This document shows positions 1-12,061 of a DNA stretch of 64,000 bases, piece after piece. The stretch spans positions 5,870,501 through 5,934,500 of the forward strand of contig NC_036444.1 of the NCBI RefSeq assembly GCF_002775205.1. Direction: 5' to 3'. The notes under the pieces were generated by a model that had not been told where the DNA came from, did no database searches, and saw nothing but the letters and a program-made list of their open reading frames with translations. Position numbers and translations under genes: made by a program. Source of the stretch: Xiphophorus maculatus. Its lineage: Eukaryota; Chordata; Actinopteri; Cyprinodontiformes; Poeciliidae. Every line of letters starts with the position of its first letter. The stretch's first letter is position 1.

Positions 1-1473
1 TAACCCTAAACAAACTACAAAGCAATGGTTCCCAATGAGCAATGGAGCTAGCAGTAGTAAAATAAAACATAGCTAAAATGTGCAAGATTAATAATGATAA
101 CAGTTGAAAATATATATACTGTATATGTATTTAATCCTATATAGTGAGTAGTTTTGCTAAGTTGTGTTTATATATATATATATATGATTAAATGTATGTA
201 AAATGTATGTAATACTTGTAAAGAAAACACAGATCTGATCCTAATACACAGCACAGTTATGATCAGTCCTACCCTATACTGATGTTAAGCTTTTCACATG
301 TTGAAATAATAAGAAATTTTCATAATGTGCTAATTTTTTATCCAATTAATCAACTAATCATCAAAATAATAGAATAATTGATGACTGCAACAGTAATTAG
401 CTACATCTCTAATGTAAAGGACGAACAGACATACCAGATAATACTGTTCAAATTTGATTGCAGCAAAGTATTGACTCATCTGGTTTCAATAAATATTCAT
501 GCCTCCTTTTTCAGATTGTTCTTCTGCTACACAATGAAGCCTTATTTTATATTGATCCAGCAAATAAAATAAAAATAAAAATACTTTGAAATTTGATGAT
601 GTAATGTGACTAAATGAAGAATGAGGAGCCTGAGGAGCAGGAATACTTTTTCAGGGCATGCTGTCCAGAAAACTGATATATGGGTGAAAACGTTCAGGCC
701 ATTTCCACAAAGCTCATTAGCCCTGAAAAGTATTGGCTGATTCTCGCTATTTTTCCAGTTGATTCCTGTTGTTATTGATTTTTTTCTGCAGTGATGCTAT
801 TAGGAAGACCTCTGCCCTCAAGTGAAAGAAATCTCACGCTTTAGTTTTGCTCCATCCTCCTGTCTCGATGCAAATAAAGAGGTCTCATTAAAGATATACA
901 AGGAATAGCTCATATTTTTAAAGAGATTAGGCAAAAGGGTAAAAAAGGAAAACAAAAGAGGTGAAAGCTGTTTACCGTGATTAACTGAGGAGGCGGGATG
1001 TCTGCAAGCGAGGTGATAACAAGACCTTGGTGACTGTGAGGGTTTGGAGGTGTTTTAGTTATAAAACTACTGACCCGAGACGATCCTGAGGGTTGTGCTG
1101 AGTTTATTTCTCCTGTCTTCTTCCTTCGGTTCTGTGAGTAACAAACAGTGATAATGTTAGATACCACCAATTTCCTTTTTTGATCCAATACTGTGAAAAA
1201 TTCAATACTGATCCAATACGATACTTTTATGCAAAAACACCTAACATGTCTGGGAAATCTAAAAATAAAAATAAAAAGTGGTGAAGTAAATTCAGTGTCT
1301 CTCAAGTAAATCTTACAACACAAGACAATTTATTTAATTGTGGTAGCAGCCTCACTTGTTAAGCTATTGCCAAGCTATTTTAACAACAGCAGACAATCAG
1401 AAAAACTATGTGAAAATTGTGTTGCAAAATAATAAAAAGATAAAATTATTAAACAAATAACCCTTCTGAAATA
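1..1473. other. AT-rich sequence without recognised gene
   Basis: There is a short TA tract at about 167-186 and no spliced or open coding signal. The longest minus-strand open frame (910-1323) has no recognisable content and simple composition. Confidence 0.5.
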
Positions 1474-1481
1474 AATTCTTG

Positions 1482-2381
1482 TAGGGCTGTTGTAAAGAAC
1501 TATTTTAGTAATTGAGTATTCTATCGATTATTCTTACAATTAATAGAGTAATCAAATAAAAATTGGTAAATTTGACCATTATTATTGTAATAGTATAAAA
1601 TGTGATAGTATAAAAAATTAACCCGTATCAATAATGGCTCCTTTTTTAAGTTAACCTGGACAAAAATTATGCAAAATATAAAATTATGTTCAATTTAATA
1701 ATATAGCAGCAGGCTCACAGTTTTTAGTTTATGTATTAATCTTCAGCCAATTTAACAGATGAACTCTCTCTTTTCCCAGCCTTTTATAGGTTTGTGTCCA
1801 TGACAGCGATGGATTTTGCTCCTTCGTGACATAAAAACACAAATGACAGATATGTACCGAAACAATGCGCTCCGCCACCCATTTGTTGTGAGCGGGATGG
1901 CGGTACATTTATTTTCCGGTTCCTCCATAAAGCTACACTTTCGGACGAGCCGGAAAGCGTCCGGCGTGTTCAGCCTATCCGCTCACCTGTATAAATACAC
2001 CGGCCGCGCTCTGCCCCGCTGTTCGCCGCCAACCGGCCACCGGCAGCAGCTACGGAAGAAAAAGGCTGCCGTAGTCCAGTCATCACGCCATTTACTTTAA
2101 GGATGCTTATGGATACACCGAAAACGATTTTTTTTAAAACCCCGTACATGATCATAAATCAATGGACTCCCCCTCGGAACGAACTGAAAAATTGTACGTT
2201 ATGTTGCTAGCACTTAGCAACAACTCAGAGGCGGAAGTGAGAGCGATGTGCAACACAAATAATGACCCGGGCGGAACACGGAGCGCTAACTAAGAAAACA
2301 TAATTTAACGAACCTTCGAGGCAGATAAAAAATTCTTCGAGGAACTTTAATAATCGAGGTACTCGAATCATCCGAGGCCTA
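1482..2381. mobile_element. Nonautonomous hAT-type DNA transposon, 900 bp
   Basis: The ends are TAGGGCTGTTG and GAGGCCTA, partly complementary, flanked by 8-bp duplications AATTCTTG (1474-1481) and AATCCTTG (2382-2389) with one mismatch. Eight-base duplications are the hAT signature. Both subterminal parts are AT-rich with tcgattatt and aatcgag motifs; the middle (about 1870-2060) is CpG-rich and includes tataaatac. No transposase frame is present. Confidence 0.8.
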
Positions 2382-2389
2382 AATCCTTG

Positions 2390-3586
2390 TTTCACTATTT
2401 AATATTACAAGGACATGTTTGTTAATGAAACTGCAACAAAAGCGTCCAGCTTTCGCTCATTACATCGGTATTCATTACACTCTTACCAGATTGAAGAAAA
2501 AGTAGTTCCCACGAAACCCGACTCTTTTAGAAAAATATTAATAATTTAATTACTTTCCGAAATGCTCTCGTGAAGATACTATCAATACTTCAAGTAAGTG
2601 AAGTACTGAGAATCAATTTTAAAGCACAAAGGTTATTAAAGAATCAATATCTAAATATCAATTATCACATCAGTAAGAAACAGCACAAGACTGGCTTGAA
2701 TAAAATCACAAGCAGTATCATGTTTTCAGATTTAGTTGACTGCTCGGTGGCTCGATTCTTCTGAATTCCTATAAATAAACGTATTTATTAGAAAATAATA
2801 AAAAGAAAAAGGAGGCATGCAGCATGTGCTATTTCTGGTCCCTTTTTAAATTACAAAAGAAATGAATGACAAAACACAAAATGGGATTTAAAGCTTCCTG
2901 TCTTCGAACAAAGTGGAGAAACACCTTGTTCCAGACAGCCACAGTGGGACAGGCAGATGGCAGAAATCGGGTTTTGTAATACTGGCGCCTTATTGGTTGC
3001 GACGTGACGGGGGTGGAAGAAGAGTGTCGTTCGTTTGACAGGTCTGAGTGTGGGTGAAGACAAAGCACACACATGCCTCCCCCATACATGCAAGGCCCCC
3101 CACTCCTCTCAGAGCCCATGTCTCCTGATTCAATACGCAAATTTTACAAAACATGTGCACACGATAATATTTATTTCCTCTCTGCACCTTCATCTTTTGT
3201 CCTCTGACACCTGTCCTGCTTTTCTTATCCCCTGAAAGACCCCCATTATCTTGCAGCATTGCCCACCTCCATCATTGCTTCAGCTCAAATGTCACATTTT
3301 CCCATGAGAGGCCTGTAACCTGGCAAACATCAGCGAGATGGATGGCATAATAATGCATGTGAGAAAACATGGCCTGCATTTTAATGTTTAAACGCTCTCA
3401 ATATTGCCTCAGCAAAATTATAGATTAGAAGAGCTAGACGCTTAAAGAAATTTTCACTATTTCTTAAAGAAGATAGAACTGGTTGCCTTATTACGGCTGC
3501 TCCTGGTGCTAAATGTGTTTTTATGTTGATTTGATTTAACAAATATGCCTTTCATTTACTCACGCACAAGCAAAAGCTCAAATCTA
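2390..3586. other. No recognised gene
   Basis: Mixed-composition DNA. Around 2940-3240 GC rises, with overlapping short open frames on both strands, none resembling a known protein. 3300-3420 (ggcctgtaacctggcaaac, gcataataatgcatgtgag) has the look of conserved non-coding sequence, which cannot be tested here. Confidence 0.4.
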
Positions 3587-4789
3587 CAGTATGATACAAA
3601 AGTATTAAAACCCGAGAATGTTTTATATTTTGCCACATTACAACCAGAAACTTCTATTTATTTTTATTTTACTGGGAGTTTGTGTCACAAATCATCATAA
3701 TTCAGAGCATCGCTGGCAAGTATAAGAAAGCTCTGACGCTAATTTATGCAAATTATTGTTAAATATTTAGGTTTAAAATAGTAAAGTTGAAAGTTGGGTA
3801 TAATGCAAATTAGTCATTCTGTGTTTCTGTAGAACAACAGCTTATTAAATTTAGCAAAATCTGAAAAAAAATACAAACAAATCTCAACCAGCTGTAGTTC
3901 ACACTCCAACCACTAGATGGTGGCAACGTGCTTCCAGTACAATCATTCGTGTGTTTGGAAAATAAACTATCAGACTCCTTCGCTGAATTAAGAACAGAAT
4001 AAGACAATATGTGAAAGGAGTGTATGACTTTTTGTACAAATTCTCGTTTCAGGCCTCTTTACTTTGATACCCCTAAATAATGTCCAGCTCAACCAGTTGC
4101 CTTCAGAAGTTGTAAATGTAGCAAACAGACATCTGCAACTTCTAAAGGCAACTGTATAGAAGTTGCCTTTTAAACAGTGCTAAACACTAATTTAATCTCA
4201 GCATAATTGCACTTCAGAGGTTTGTCAGGGAACATTTGTCAACAAATTGGTCGTTAAGGAAAAGAACAGAGAGGTAATTTGTAAACTTGTGCAGCGTTAG
4301 CTTGTAAATCAACAGCCAAACTTTAAATATCTCTCTGCTCAGTCAATCTAGCTGAGCAGAGAATGAAAAGAGTTGGTCTTAATTTTAGGTCTACCAAGAG
4401 CATAAGCAATGCAAATATGTGGAATAAACTGGGTGGTCAGAGGACACTAAAACTAAATGTTTTATGTGTAATGTGAGGAAGAAAATTTCTTGAACAGGAA
4501 AAGATGGTAGTGGCAACATTATGTTCATTCTCACTGATTGTCTTCATGCAATCTCAAAAATCTTGAGCTGCTTTGAGTTCCTATTTTGACAGATTTGCAG
4601 AGCGGGCAAACCTTTAGAGTCATTCACCATCAGCTAAATTCACCTGCAAACCAATTTTTAATTTCTGCTTTTATGAAAACAAAAATACAGAGAGTACTTT
4701 GTCCCAATAAAATACACAGAAGTTTGAGGCTGTCATGTGACAAAATGTGATAAAGTTCAAGGAGCATGAATACTTTGCAAAGCACTGTT
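3587..4789 (+). mobile_element. Decayed Tc1/mariner-like transposon
   Basis: The left end cagtatgatacaaaagtatt and the right end gaatactttgcaaagcactg are degenerate inverted repeats beside TA dinucleotides, as in fish Tc1-like elements. Inside, ttgccacattacaaccagaaact near the left, aatttaatctcagcataattgc with cttcagaggtttgtcaggga near the centre, gatggtagtggcaacattatg, and aaaatgtgataaagttcaagg near the right are all recognisable Tc1 landmarks. Stops and indels destroy the transposase frame, so it is a fossil. A near-perfect 19-bp inverted repeat sits inside (4094-4112 and 4136-4154). Confidence 0.75.
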
Positions 4790-5582
4790 AAATATTAACC
4801 ATCAAAGCTACTGTGTCTCCAAGCTAATTTTGTAATGAAAACTTTCCGACTCAGGATATTTATGTTCTAAAATTTCACCTATTTTCCTCCTTAAATCTGT
4901 TTTGTTCATCTTCAAAATTTATCCATCTTTCCACCTTCTAATTTTTCCTGCTTTGCAGGAACTATTCTGAAATGAGAGAGCTTCTTCTCATTCTCGTGTT
5001 GGACATCTTTGTTAGAAATATTGCCCAAATAGCTTTTTGACAGAGCAACATTCAGGTGCGGCCCACTCAGCCACAATTCAGAGAAACAATCCTGCGTCTC
5101 CCTCTGAGGACAGTCTTCATTTATCAAAACAGATGACGAAAGAGTGAAAGAGATCAGAGAGCAAACTGGCACACAAAGATATTTCCTTTTGGTCATGGCA
5201 TCAAAAAAGATCCGAAAATATACATGTGCAAAAAAAACAAGATTTATTCCCACCTCCACCTGCAATTAACATATACTGAGAGCTGTTTTGCCCAGAGAAA
5301 TCTATTTATGTTGCCATAGAGCTGCTCTATTTAATGTGAGCCACTTCATCTCGCTGCCAACATCCAGCAAATCCTCAGTGGTATTTTCTCCCGCAGTAAA
5401 GCAGCAGCCCTTCGCGAAACTGAGCAGCTTGTTTTATTAGCACCTGGATGCTGTTACAAACACAGGAGATCACAGAAAAAACACTCCTCTTTTCAATATA
5501 GATATATATATTTTAACTTTTTACTTTTGCTTCAAATGTTATGTGAACTGTTAAAACATAGAGTTGTCCATTTTTAGAAATG
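4790..5582. other. No recognised gene
   Basis: Unique-looking AT-rich DNA between the Tc1 relic and the MITE. The minus-strand frame 4912-5265 has no codon structure that I would trust. Confidence 0.4.
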
Positions 5583-6026
5583 CACTGTAAAACATTTATA
5601 GGAGGTTTAACTTGAAAATGAAAGTCCACCTGCTGCCTTGAAAATGCAATTTAAGTCAACAAGAAAATTGTTTTGGTTTTAACTCAGAAATTTAAGTTCA
5701 TCAAGTTGAGTTTTAACTTAATGCTGCAATTTAAACCAAGTAATTATTTCACACTATGCAATAAAAAAATCTGCCCTCACCTAATTAAAGACCCGCATTT
5801 CTCTATTATTTTACTCACAATATCAAGTTAAAATAAATACTTATTTTACTTTAGAATAATTTAAATGATTGACTAAGTTAATAAAAAGTTAACTCAACTT
5901 ACTGCTGTAAGTTTATCTTTCACAAACTCACATTTAGGTTCAAAATCTAAAACTGGATAAATTTATTTGACTTAAAGAGTGAAAGGTAGTAGACACAGCT
6001 AAATGTGGCCCAAATGTTTTATAGTG
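5583..6026. mobile_element. AT-rich MITE, 444 bp
   Basis: The ends CACTGTAAAACA (5583-5594) and TGTTTTATAGTG (6015-6026) are inverted with one mismatch. The interior is rich in short aagttaa/ttaactt motifs in both orientations. There is no coding potential and the target duplication is not clear. Confidence 0.55.
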
Positions 6027-7309
6027 TAAGAAGTTGTTAGACTGTTTTATTTTTCTCACTTTGTAAAATTGTCAAGACCCCTTTACTAAACATCCTTGGA
6101 TCAATCAGGACGGTTTGTGAGATAATTAACAAGGGAAAAGTATCGTCATGTTCGGTTAATCTACGCGGCCTCCCCTACACAAGCTTTATCCAAAAATTAG
6201 GAGGTAAATACTGTATGCTGTGATTTATTGCATTGTGGGCAGGAGAAGTGGCTTTGCATTTCATCTTCTGTTTATTCATCTCTTTAAAGTTTCTAGTCAG
6301 CCAGTGACCTGTTACAAGTCCACACTAAAACCTCGCCAAACAAAAGCAATAAAGCAAAAATCTTTTATTACATTTCTTTGCCTTTACACAATTGATGAAG
6401 AAATAACTTACATTTATACGGTTCAAATATAACACATTAATCAAACAAATATAACAAACAAATTAAATGTCTTTGCACAAAGTATGGCATCGGTATTACC
6501 GACACCAGCTTAAATTTGACTTGGTATTGTAATATAAACCAAAAATTAAAATATTAAACATGACATTGAGCTAATCAATGTAGCTGATTCTAACCTCATT
6601 ATGTGGAATACCAGCCATTTAATGTCACACATGTTAATAGGAATGTCATGACATGTCAGTATCAGGTCCCACATCTTGCATCTTTTGATTTAGCCATCTG
6701 ACCATGGAAGATCAAAATAAGGAAAGTCCAAAGCAGATGAAAACATGTCAGGAATTATCTGGATACACAAACTAGTATTGTCTCCGCCGTTGTTACAAGT
6801 TCTACATGTCAACTGTTTAAATATTAAATTATAATTTCCAGAACACTCTGTCACCTGTACAAGCATATAAGTTCATGGTTTTTAAAAAAAATTATTGACA
6901 GTAACACAAGGGCTACCATTTGGAAGCCCTGTTTTAATTATCTGAAGAGATTTTGTTAAGTAAGTGATTTCGTTTTTTGTGCTTAACATAAGAAAATTTT
7001 ACTTGGATAAAATAAGTTCTAGACTTGAAGTTTGCTTTAAATATTGATATTCTAGTTTCTAGTATATATTTACTCATAATAAGTAATATTTTCTTAGCAT
7101 CAAGCTTTTATATCTTACTGAGATAGTTAAGTAAGAAAAATATTCTAACACAAAAACATCTTGGTGAGAAAAAATATCTTGTCAGAAAGTAAACAAGCAT
7201 AAATCTCCTTAATTTAAGATATTTAATCTTACTAATATTTCGGTTTTTGCAGTGTGATTTGTGCTTACACTTTTTCCTGTGCGCACTTGTTTTTGTTTTA
7301 CGGTAACAG
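6027..7309. other. AT-rich DNA left of the candidate promoter
   Basis: It contains a small repeat fragment (6478-6560). From about 6955 an AT-rich block ends in ggtttttgcagtgtg at 7256, similar to the end of the fold-back MITE family. No gene is seen. Confidence 0.4.
6478..6560. mobile_element. Small TATCGGTA-type repeat fragment
   Basis: The motif ggcatcggtattaccgacacc and following ttggtattgtaatataaacc resemble the ends of the GCACCGATCC family. It is too short for firm assignment. Confidence 0.3.
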
Positions 7310-7465
7310 CAGGCAGGTTTGTTCCCGCGCACTGCTGTGTTGTATTACGGCGGTGTATTGTTTGCTGCCTCCACGAGCTTCCCCACAAACTGCTCGCTCG
7401 CGCTCCCGGTGAACACGGATAACGTTCCCGTCGGTCAAACTGCGGATCCCGCCTCGCTCCCCGCC
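7310..7465 (+). promoter_or_regulatory. Candidate CpG-rich promoter and non-coding first exon
   Basis: In an otherwise CpG-poor region this block holds about 20 CpGs and ends in a good splice donor, ccgcc|gtaagt at 7466. The first coding exon of tp53i11 starts with a splice acceptor, so an upstream non-coding exon is required, and this is the most promoter-like sequence upstream in the correct orientation. The link across 32 kb is inference. It could also be a repeat or the promoter of an unseen gene. An open frame over it (7319-7600) resembles nothing I know. Confidence 0.4.
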
Positions 7466-8487
7466 GTAAGTTACTCTTTTTCCCCATTCCGTTTGTTTTC
7501 GCCGCCTTTATCGCTCTATTTGCGCCAAACTACACTTTTAATTTGTGATGCTTCGCGCTTTTGTTTATTGTCCGTCCATATCTTTGTGGTTAAATATTAA
7601 ACTGCTCCATTTAAAATGTAACTAATGCGGGATGTTTGTGGCTGGAAAGTCGTTTAAAGGTGGTTTTATTTGCATCAGGTGCTCGGAGTTGTTTATTTGT
7701 GCTCATACGATTTTTAATAAAATGGAAAGTATCAGAGTAACACAGCTTAGTGATGGAACTTAACCGAGAGCAGCGAGGCTCCGTTTGATTTTTCTGAATA
7801 TCAGCAGCAGATTATCGATAATTACCAACACACACAACACGGACCATGTTCTCCACGGTGCTGTTTTTATAGCTTTGCTCTGAGTAAACGCCTGTGCCGC
7901 CTCAACCCCCCACTCCACCCAACAAGTGTGAAGTTATAATGGAGCCAAGATAAAAATGTTACCCGGGATACTCATCGTTTTCATGCCCAATTAAAGTCTT
8001 TCCTCTCCCTTATTTCATCTCTTCTGCTTCATTTTTTAAATGTGTGGCTTAAAAGATGAAAATAACTGAGTTTGCTAGTGCAGTAAAAACTAAAAATAAA
8101 TTCGAATACTAACTACTTTTTATCTGATTCATGGTAGCCAATTAGCTGCATTTTAAAATAAATTGTGACCACACCACCTGCAGGAAGAGGGGAGCTCTGC
8201 TTATCTTTGCTGCTGCGGTGTTTATGTTAAAATGACATGATCTGTGTATGTTTCTGCCACTTCCCCTCCTAAACTTGGCTTAAAATGACTTTTAAATAAA
8301 ACACACAGGACTATACATTGAGTCCAGGTTTAGGAGTGGTAATTCAGGCTGCTGTTGTCAGTGTGCAACACTTTTCCTCCCCAACCTTTGCTGTGTCGAG
8401 GCTTGTTCGTTCATGTTGTCAGGGGAGATTTCAGATTTGTTTCTTATGGGCCAATCTTTTTAGGCGTTTTCTTCCGTTTTTTGTTGC

Positions 8488-8556
8488 TAAGGTAATTTTA
8501 TTTACATAGCACATTTTCAATAACAAAGTAATTCAAAGAGCTTTACATGAATTAGG
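8488..8556 (-). mobile_element. L2/CR1-like 3' tail fragment
   Basis: ggtaattttatttacatagc with attcaaagagctttacatg is the tail motif of the same group, about 70 bp only. Confidence 0.4.
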
Positions 8557-8641
8557 AGGAAATACAAACAAAACCAAAAAAAAAAAAAACCAAAAAACGG
8601 TAAAGTACCAAACTACATATTGGTTCCCCATGTTTAATAAG

Positions 8642-8726
8642 AATAAGTAGTCCATAGCTTATAAGCTATAACTTATGGACTTATAGCTTATAAGTTATAA
8701 GTCCATAAGTTATGGACTACTTATTA
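8642..8726. repeat. 85-bp AT-rich palindrome cluster
   Basis: aataagtagtccata at the left is the exact reverse complement of tatggactacttatt at the right. Between them ataagct, acttatgga and cttataagt units repeat in both orientations. A second inverted pair, aagttttctgg and ccagaaaactt, follows immediately (8726-8757). Confidence 0.75.
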
Positions 8727-9544
8727 AGTTTTCTGGCTTAACCAGTTTCCCCAGAAAACTTGTTAAGCCTGTTGGTTGGGTGGCAGGGCAGTCATTCATC
8801 CAGCAGCCCGTCGTGTTTTTGAGTAAAAAATGTTTAAAGTTGGCAGGAAATTTGGAAATATCACTTGATAATTATGTGTAATTGGAAGATTAATCCCTGA
8901 ACACCAACTATAAAGTCTAAAAAAATGCAGACATTTTAAAAATACTTGAATAGTAAAAGTAAAGCTTAGCCTGGTGGGGGCACAAGTAAAGCCTGGTGGC
9001 CCGCCAGGTTTATATTACACTGGGAGAAACAGGGGGTTTCTTAAGCTTGTTCTGGATTAGTGAGGTAAAAAAACGAAATATTGGTGAAGTATAAAACTAC
9101 ATGTTGGTTCCAGGTGTTCTGGGCTGAGTTCTAGATTTGTATAAAGCTAAATGTTGATTCTCCATGTTTGATTCTTGTTCTGGGTTGCTAAGTAACAAAC
9201 TAACAGAAGTTTCTCCAGGTCTTGCTCTGATATTGAAAGTATAAATCTAATCACATTACAAAGCCTTAGCTGAAAAAAGGATGTGAATTTCCTTCAACAA
9301 CTCTACAGTAATAATAAATATACATTTTCAATGACAGACTCTTAATTAGTTTTTTAAGCTATACTTCAGTGCACTGAATGTTAATTTCACTAGTGTTAGA
9401 GGTTATTTATGAGGACTAGTAAACATAAACAATAATGGCTGACAACTAGAATTAACACAAAGTTTCAAGTGAATTTTGTTAGTTTTTGTAAACCCGACGC
9501 TGAAGAGATTTCTAAACAAGCTCATTTTAATTTCACCAAGATCT

Positions 9545-9620
9545 TGGACATCCTCAAAGGGCCGGTTGTAGCAAAATGTATTGATAAAGCTACTATTAAT
9601 AAGCTGTTAAAGTATTGTAG
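9545..9620 (+). mobile_element. hAT (Charlie-like) fragment
   Basis: The string aaagggccggttgtagc then aaaatgtattgataaagc matches the left-interior part of the Charlie-like family seen at 17265-17310. No ends remain. Confidence 0.5.
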
Positions 9621-9954
9621 CCATGGGAGAAATATGATTAATTTCTTCGGCACCGGTCTTGGTGGTGTAGATTGTTCTGCAGATGGATGGGACTCCCTGG
9701 TTCGACTCAGTCTGTCTGGAGATCGCTCTTGATAGCTGTGGCGGATGGTGCGATTGCTTCGCAGCTCCCAACAGGATATGGAGTTTAAAATAAAATAAAA
9801 TCTCACAAAAAAAACAAAACTCTGCTTCATGAATTGCACCCAAAATATCCGGAAACCTACGTTGCATTGTCACTACAGCATACAAATACGCACCATTGAC
9901 GAACACTTTTGAATTTAAATAATATTAAAATAAGAATAATAATAATAAAAAAAG

Positions 9955-10493
9955 TAGACATATTAAGATCTGTATTTGTTCCAATATTGAAAAAGATTCT
10001 AGATGAGGTTTTGTGAGAATACCTCATTTATTCAGTCTAATTCTATACTTTAAGCTCTGAGCGATGTAATTTATTTTGCATTATATTTAGAATTCCTGAT
10101 TGCATTTTCTTTGCCATTTGGAAGAAGATATAAAGCCGTTTACTTTACATATTTGTAAAGTGTAACAGTATGTCAACCTATTATTTTGTCAGTTTATCTA
10201 TTTTACATTGACTTTTATACTCCTAAATTCACTGACTGATCAAATTGAATTTGTTTTGTTTTTACATATTTGACCAAACTTGTGAAACTATCGGTTTATG
10301 TAAGTGTGCTTTACTGGTGCAGCGTTATCAAATAAATGTGTAATTCAGTTCATTTATGTCTGTTTTTTTTTTAAAAAGGAAAATGTTTTAACATTCAGGG
10401 CTGTTTTTCTGTATCAGATCGGTATCGACCAATAATAAACCTCTGATATTGGTATTGGTATCAGAAGTGAAAAAAGTGGATTGGTTCATCCCT
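9955..10493. mobile_element. GCACCGATCC-family repeat, partial
   Basis: It contains tattcagtctaattctat and ctctgagcgatgtaattt, as at 28899, and ends with tcggtatcgaccaataataa then tggattggttcatccctta, the inverted terminal motif. The left end is not defined. Confidence 0.5.
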
Positions 10494-11032
10494 TAAAAAC
10501 CAAAAAAAAAAAAATTAAGTCTGTTTCATAGAAAATGAGCTATGTGAGATAAATATTGAAGCAAAGTCTGTTTTAAATAAGAAGAATGATGCAGTTCTGT
10601 CAACCAGTTGACATTTTTGCATACTTTTCTTGTTCTTCATTTCATAACTCGTGCGTTATTCTCAAGGCGGCAGTAACATTTGTTCCTCCAGTGAAGAAGC
10701 AGAATAAGATCCAGGTTGCGTGGGTGGGCAGAGGTTTCTAATTGGATGAAGAAACGGCAGGAATGAAGCTGAGCTCCCATCTCCGTTCTCCCTGCTAATA
10801 GCAACAAAGTTCTGATGTTTGTTGAAACTGCAGATAGTCGTTGTAGAGTGAGCTGAATATTGCTGTCTGTTCGCGTTACTGTGGTCGTGTTGATGTAGCT
10901 TTCAGCCTTTTCTCTGGCTTGGGTATTTCAAAGGCTGCTCTGTCCTTTCAACCATTTTAACCACCACACCGTTTTATGTTTACACTGCTCACTTAGTGAT
11001 GAATGGGAACAATAAGAGGTCGTATTAAGGTA

Positions 11033-12061
11033 CACTGCCAAACACAAAATCTCACCAAGTACTTTTGGTCACGTTTCTAGTGCAAATATCTTAGTAAACC
11101 TGAAATAGGACAAACCAACTTGCAAGTAACTTTTTAGCAAGATATAAAGGCTGGTTTTAAGCAACTAATTCCTTAATATTGATGAAAAAGCACTAGCTTT
11201 GGCAGAAACTTATGTCACTGTCAACGGACACTTTGCCGTTACCTAGCAACCCCAGCCCTGCCCAGGATGTCACCTAGCAACCCAGTTCTAGTTCCACTGG
11301 CAGATTATTTCACTTGTAACAAAACATTTTTCCCTTGTTATAAGTTAATTTATCTGCCAATGAAGCAAGAACTTTTTCATAAATATTAACGAATTACTTG
11401 CTTAATACAAATCTCTATTTCAGGGATGTCAAACTCATTTTAACTTTGGGTCATATCAAAAATCTGGATGTTCTTAAAGGGCTGGTGGTGCCAAAATGTA
11501 CAGAAAAAAACCGTTAAATTGTTAAAATATAAATAAATAGCAGCTTGTTTCAGCATTCAATACGTGTTTCTTAAATCTTTTCACACTGATCAGTCCATCC
11601 AGGATTTTGATGTTTTTTGTCCAAATCAAAATCAGATTTTGTGGTGCTAATTTAGAAACAGCAGTAAGGAATTTTTACAATATTTGTGCTAATGTATGAT
11701 GTTAAATGTGATTTTTTATCAATCGCTGTATCGGTCACAGATATAACTTGACATCAAGCAGTCACTTCAACCCAAGGTTTTGGCCAATTTTGAGAGAAAT
11801 GTCAGGAAAAGAAAATGTGGGTATCTGTTGAATTTTGTGTGTATTTTACAGATTTATGAAAAACTGGAAGGACTTAACTGATGTAATTTGGAGTCTAAAG
11901 GGCCACATAAAAAGCAACGGCGGGCCAGATTTGGCCCCTGGGCCTCGAGTTTGACACATGTGCCCTATTTCTTGTTATTTTGCTTAATTTCAAGTTTACT
12001 TGTATATTTGCACTAGAATTTTGATCAAAAGTACTTGGTAAGATTTTGTGTTTTTGCAATG
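11033..12061. mobile_element. Fold-back MITE, copy 1, split by a hAT insertion
   Basis: The left arm runs from cactgccaaacacaaaatctc to about 11420 and the right arm from 11963 to gtgtttttgcaatg at 12061. The two arms are near inverted copies of each other (tttctagtgcaaatatcttag against cttgtatatttgcactagaa). An X-box-containing segment (11221-11290) interrupts the left arm, and a whole hAT-type element (11421-11962) interrupts the centre. Confidence 0.75.
11421..11962 (+). mobile_element. hAT (Charlie-like) nonautonomous element, copy A
   Basis: It starts cagggatgtcaaactca and ends gagtttgacacatgtg, flanked by CTCTATTT (11413-11420) and CCCTATTT (11963-11970), an 8-bp duplication with one mismatch. 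The right part carries the family hallmark gccacataaaaagc followed by cgggccagatttggccc. No transposase is present. Confidence 0.8.

Larger units (their letters stand above)
7466..11032. other. Presumed first intron or intergenic DNA, left part
   Basis: Apart from the repeats listed, no exon-like open frame with good splice sites was found. 10620-10960 is less AT-rich (gcggcagtaacatttgttcc, gaatgaagctgagctccc) and unassigned. Confidence 0.4.

Noticed and set aside
1816..2155. Open frames on both strands in a CpG-rich block
   Set aside because: They lie entirely within the nonautonomous hAT element and do not resemble a transposase.
9469..9906. Overlapping open frames on both strands
   Set aside because: They cover a Charlie-like hAT fragment and show no protein similarity I recognise.
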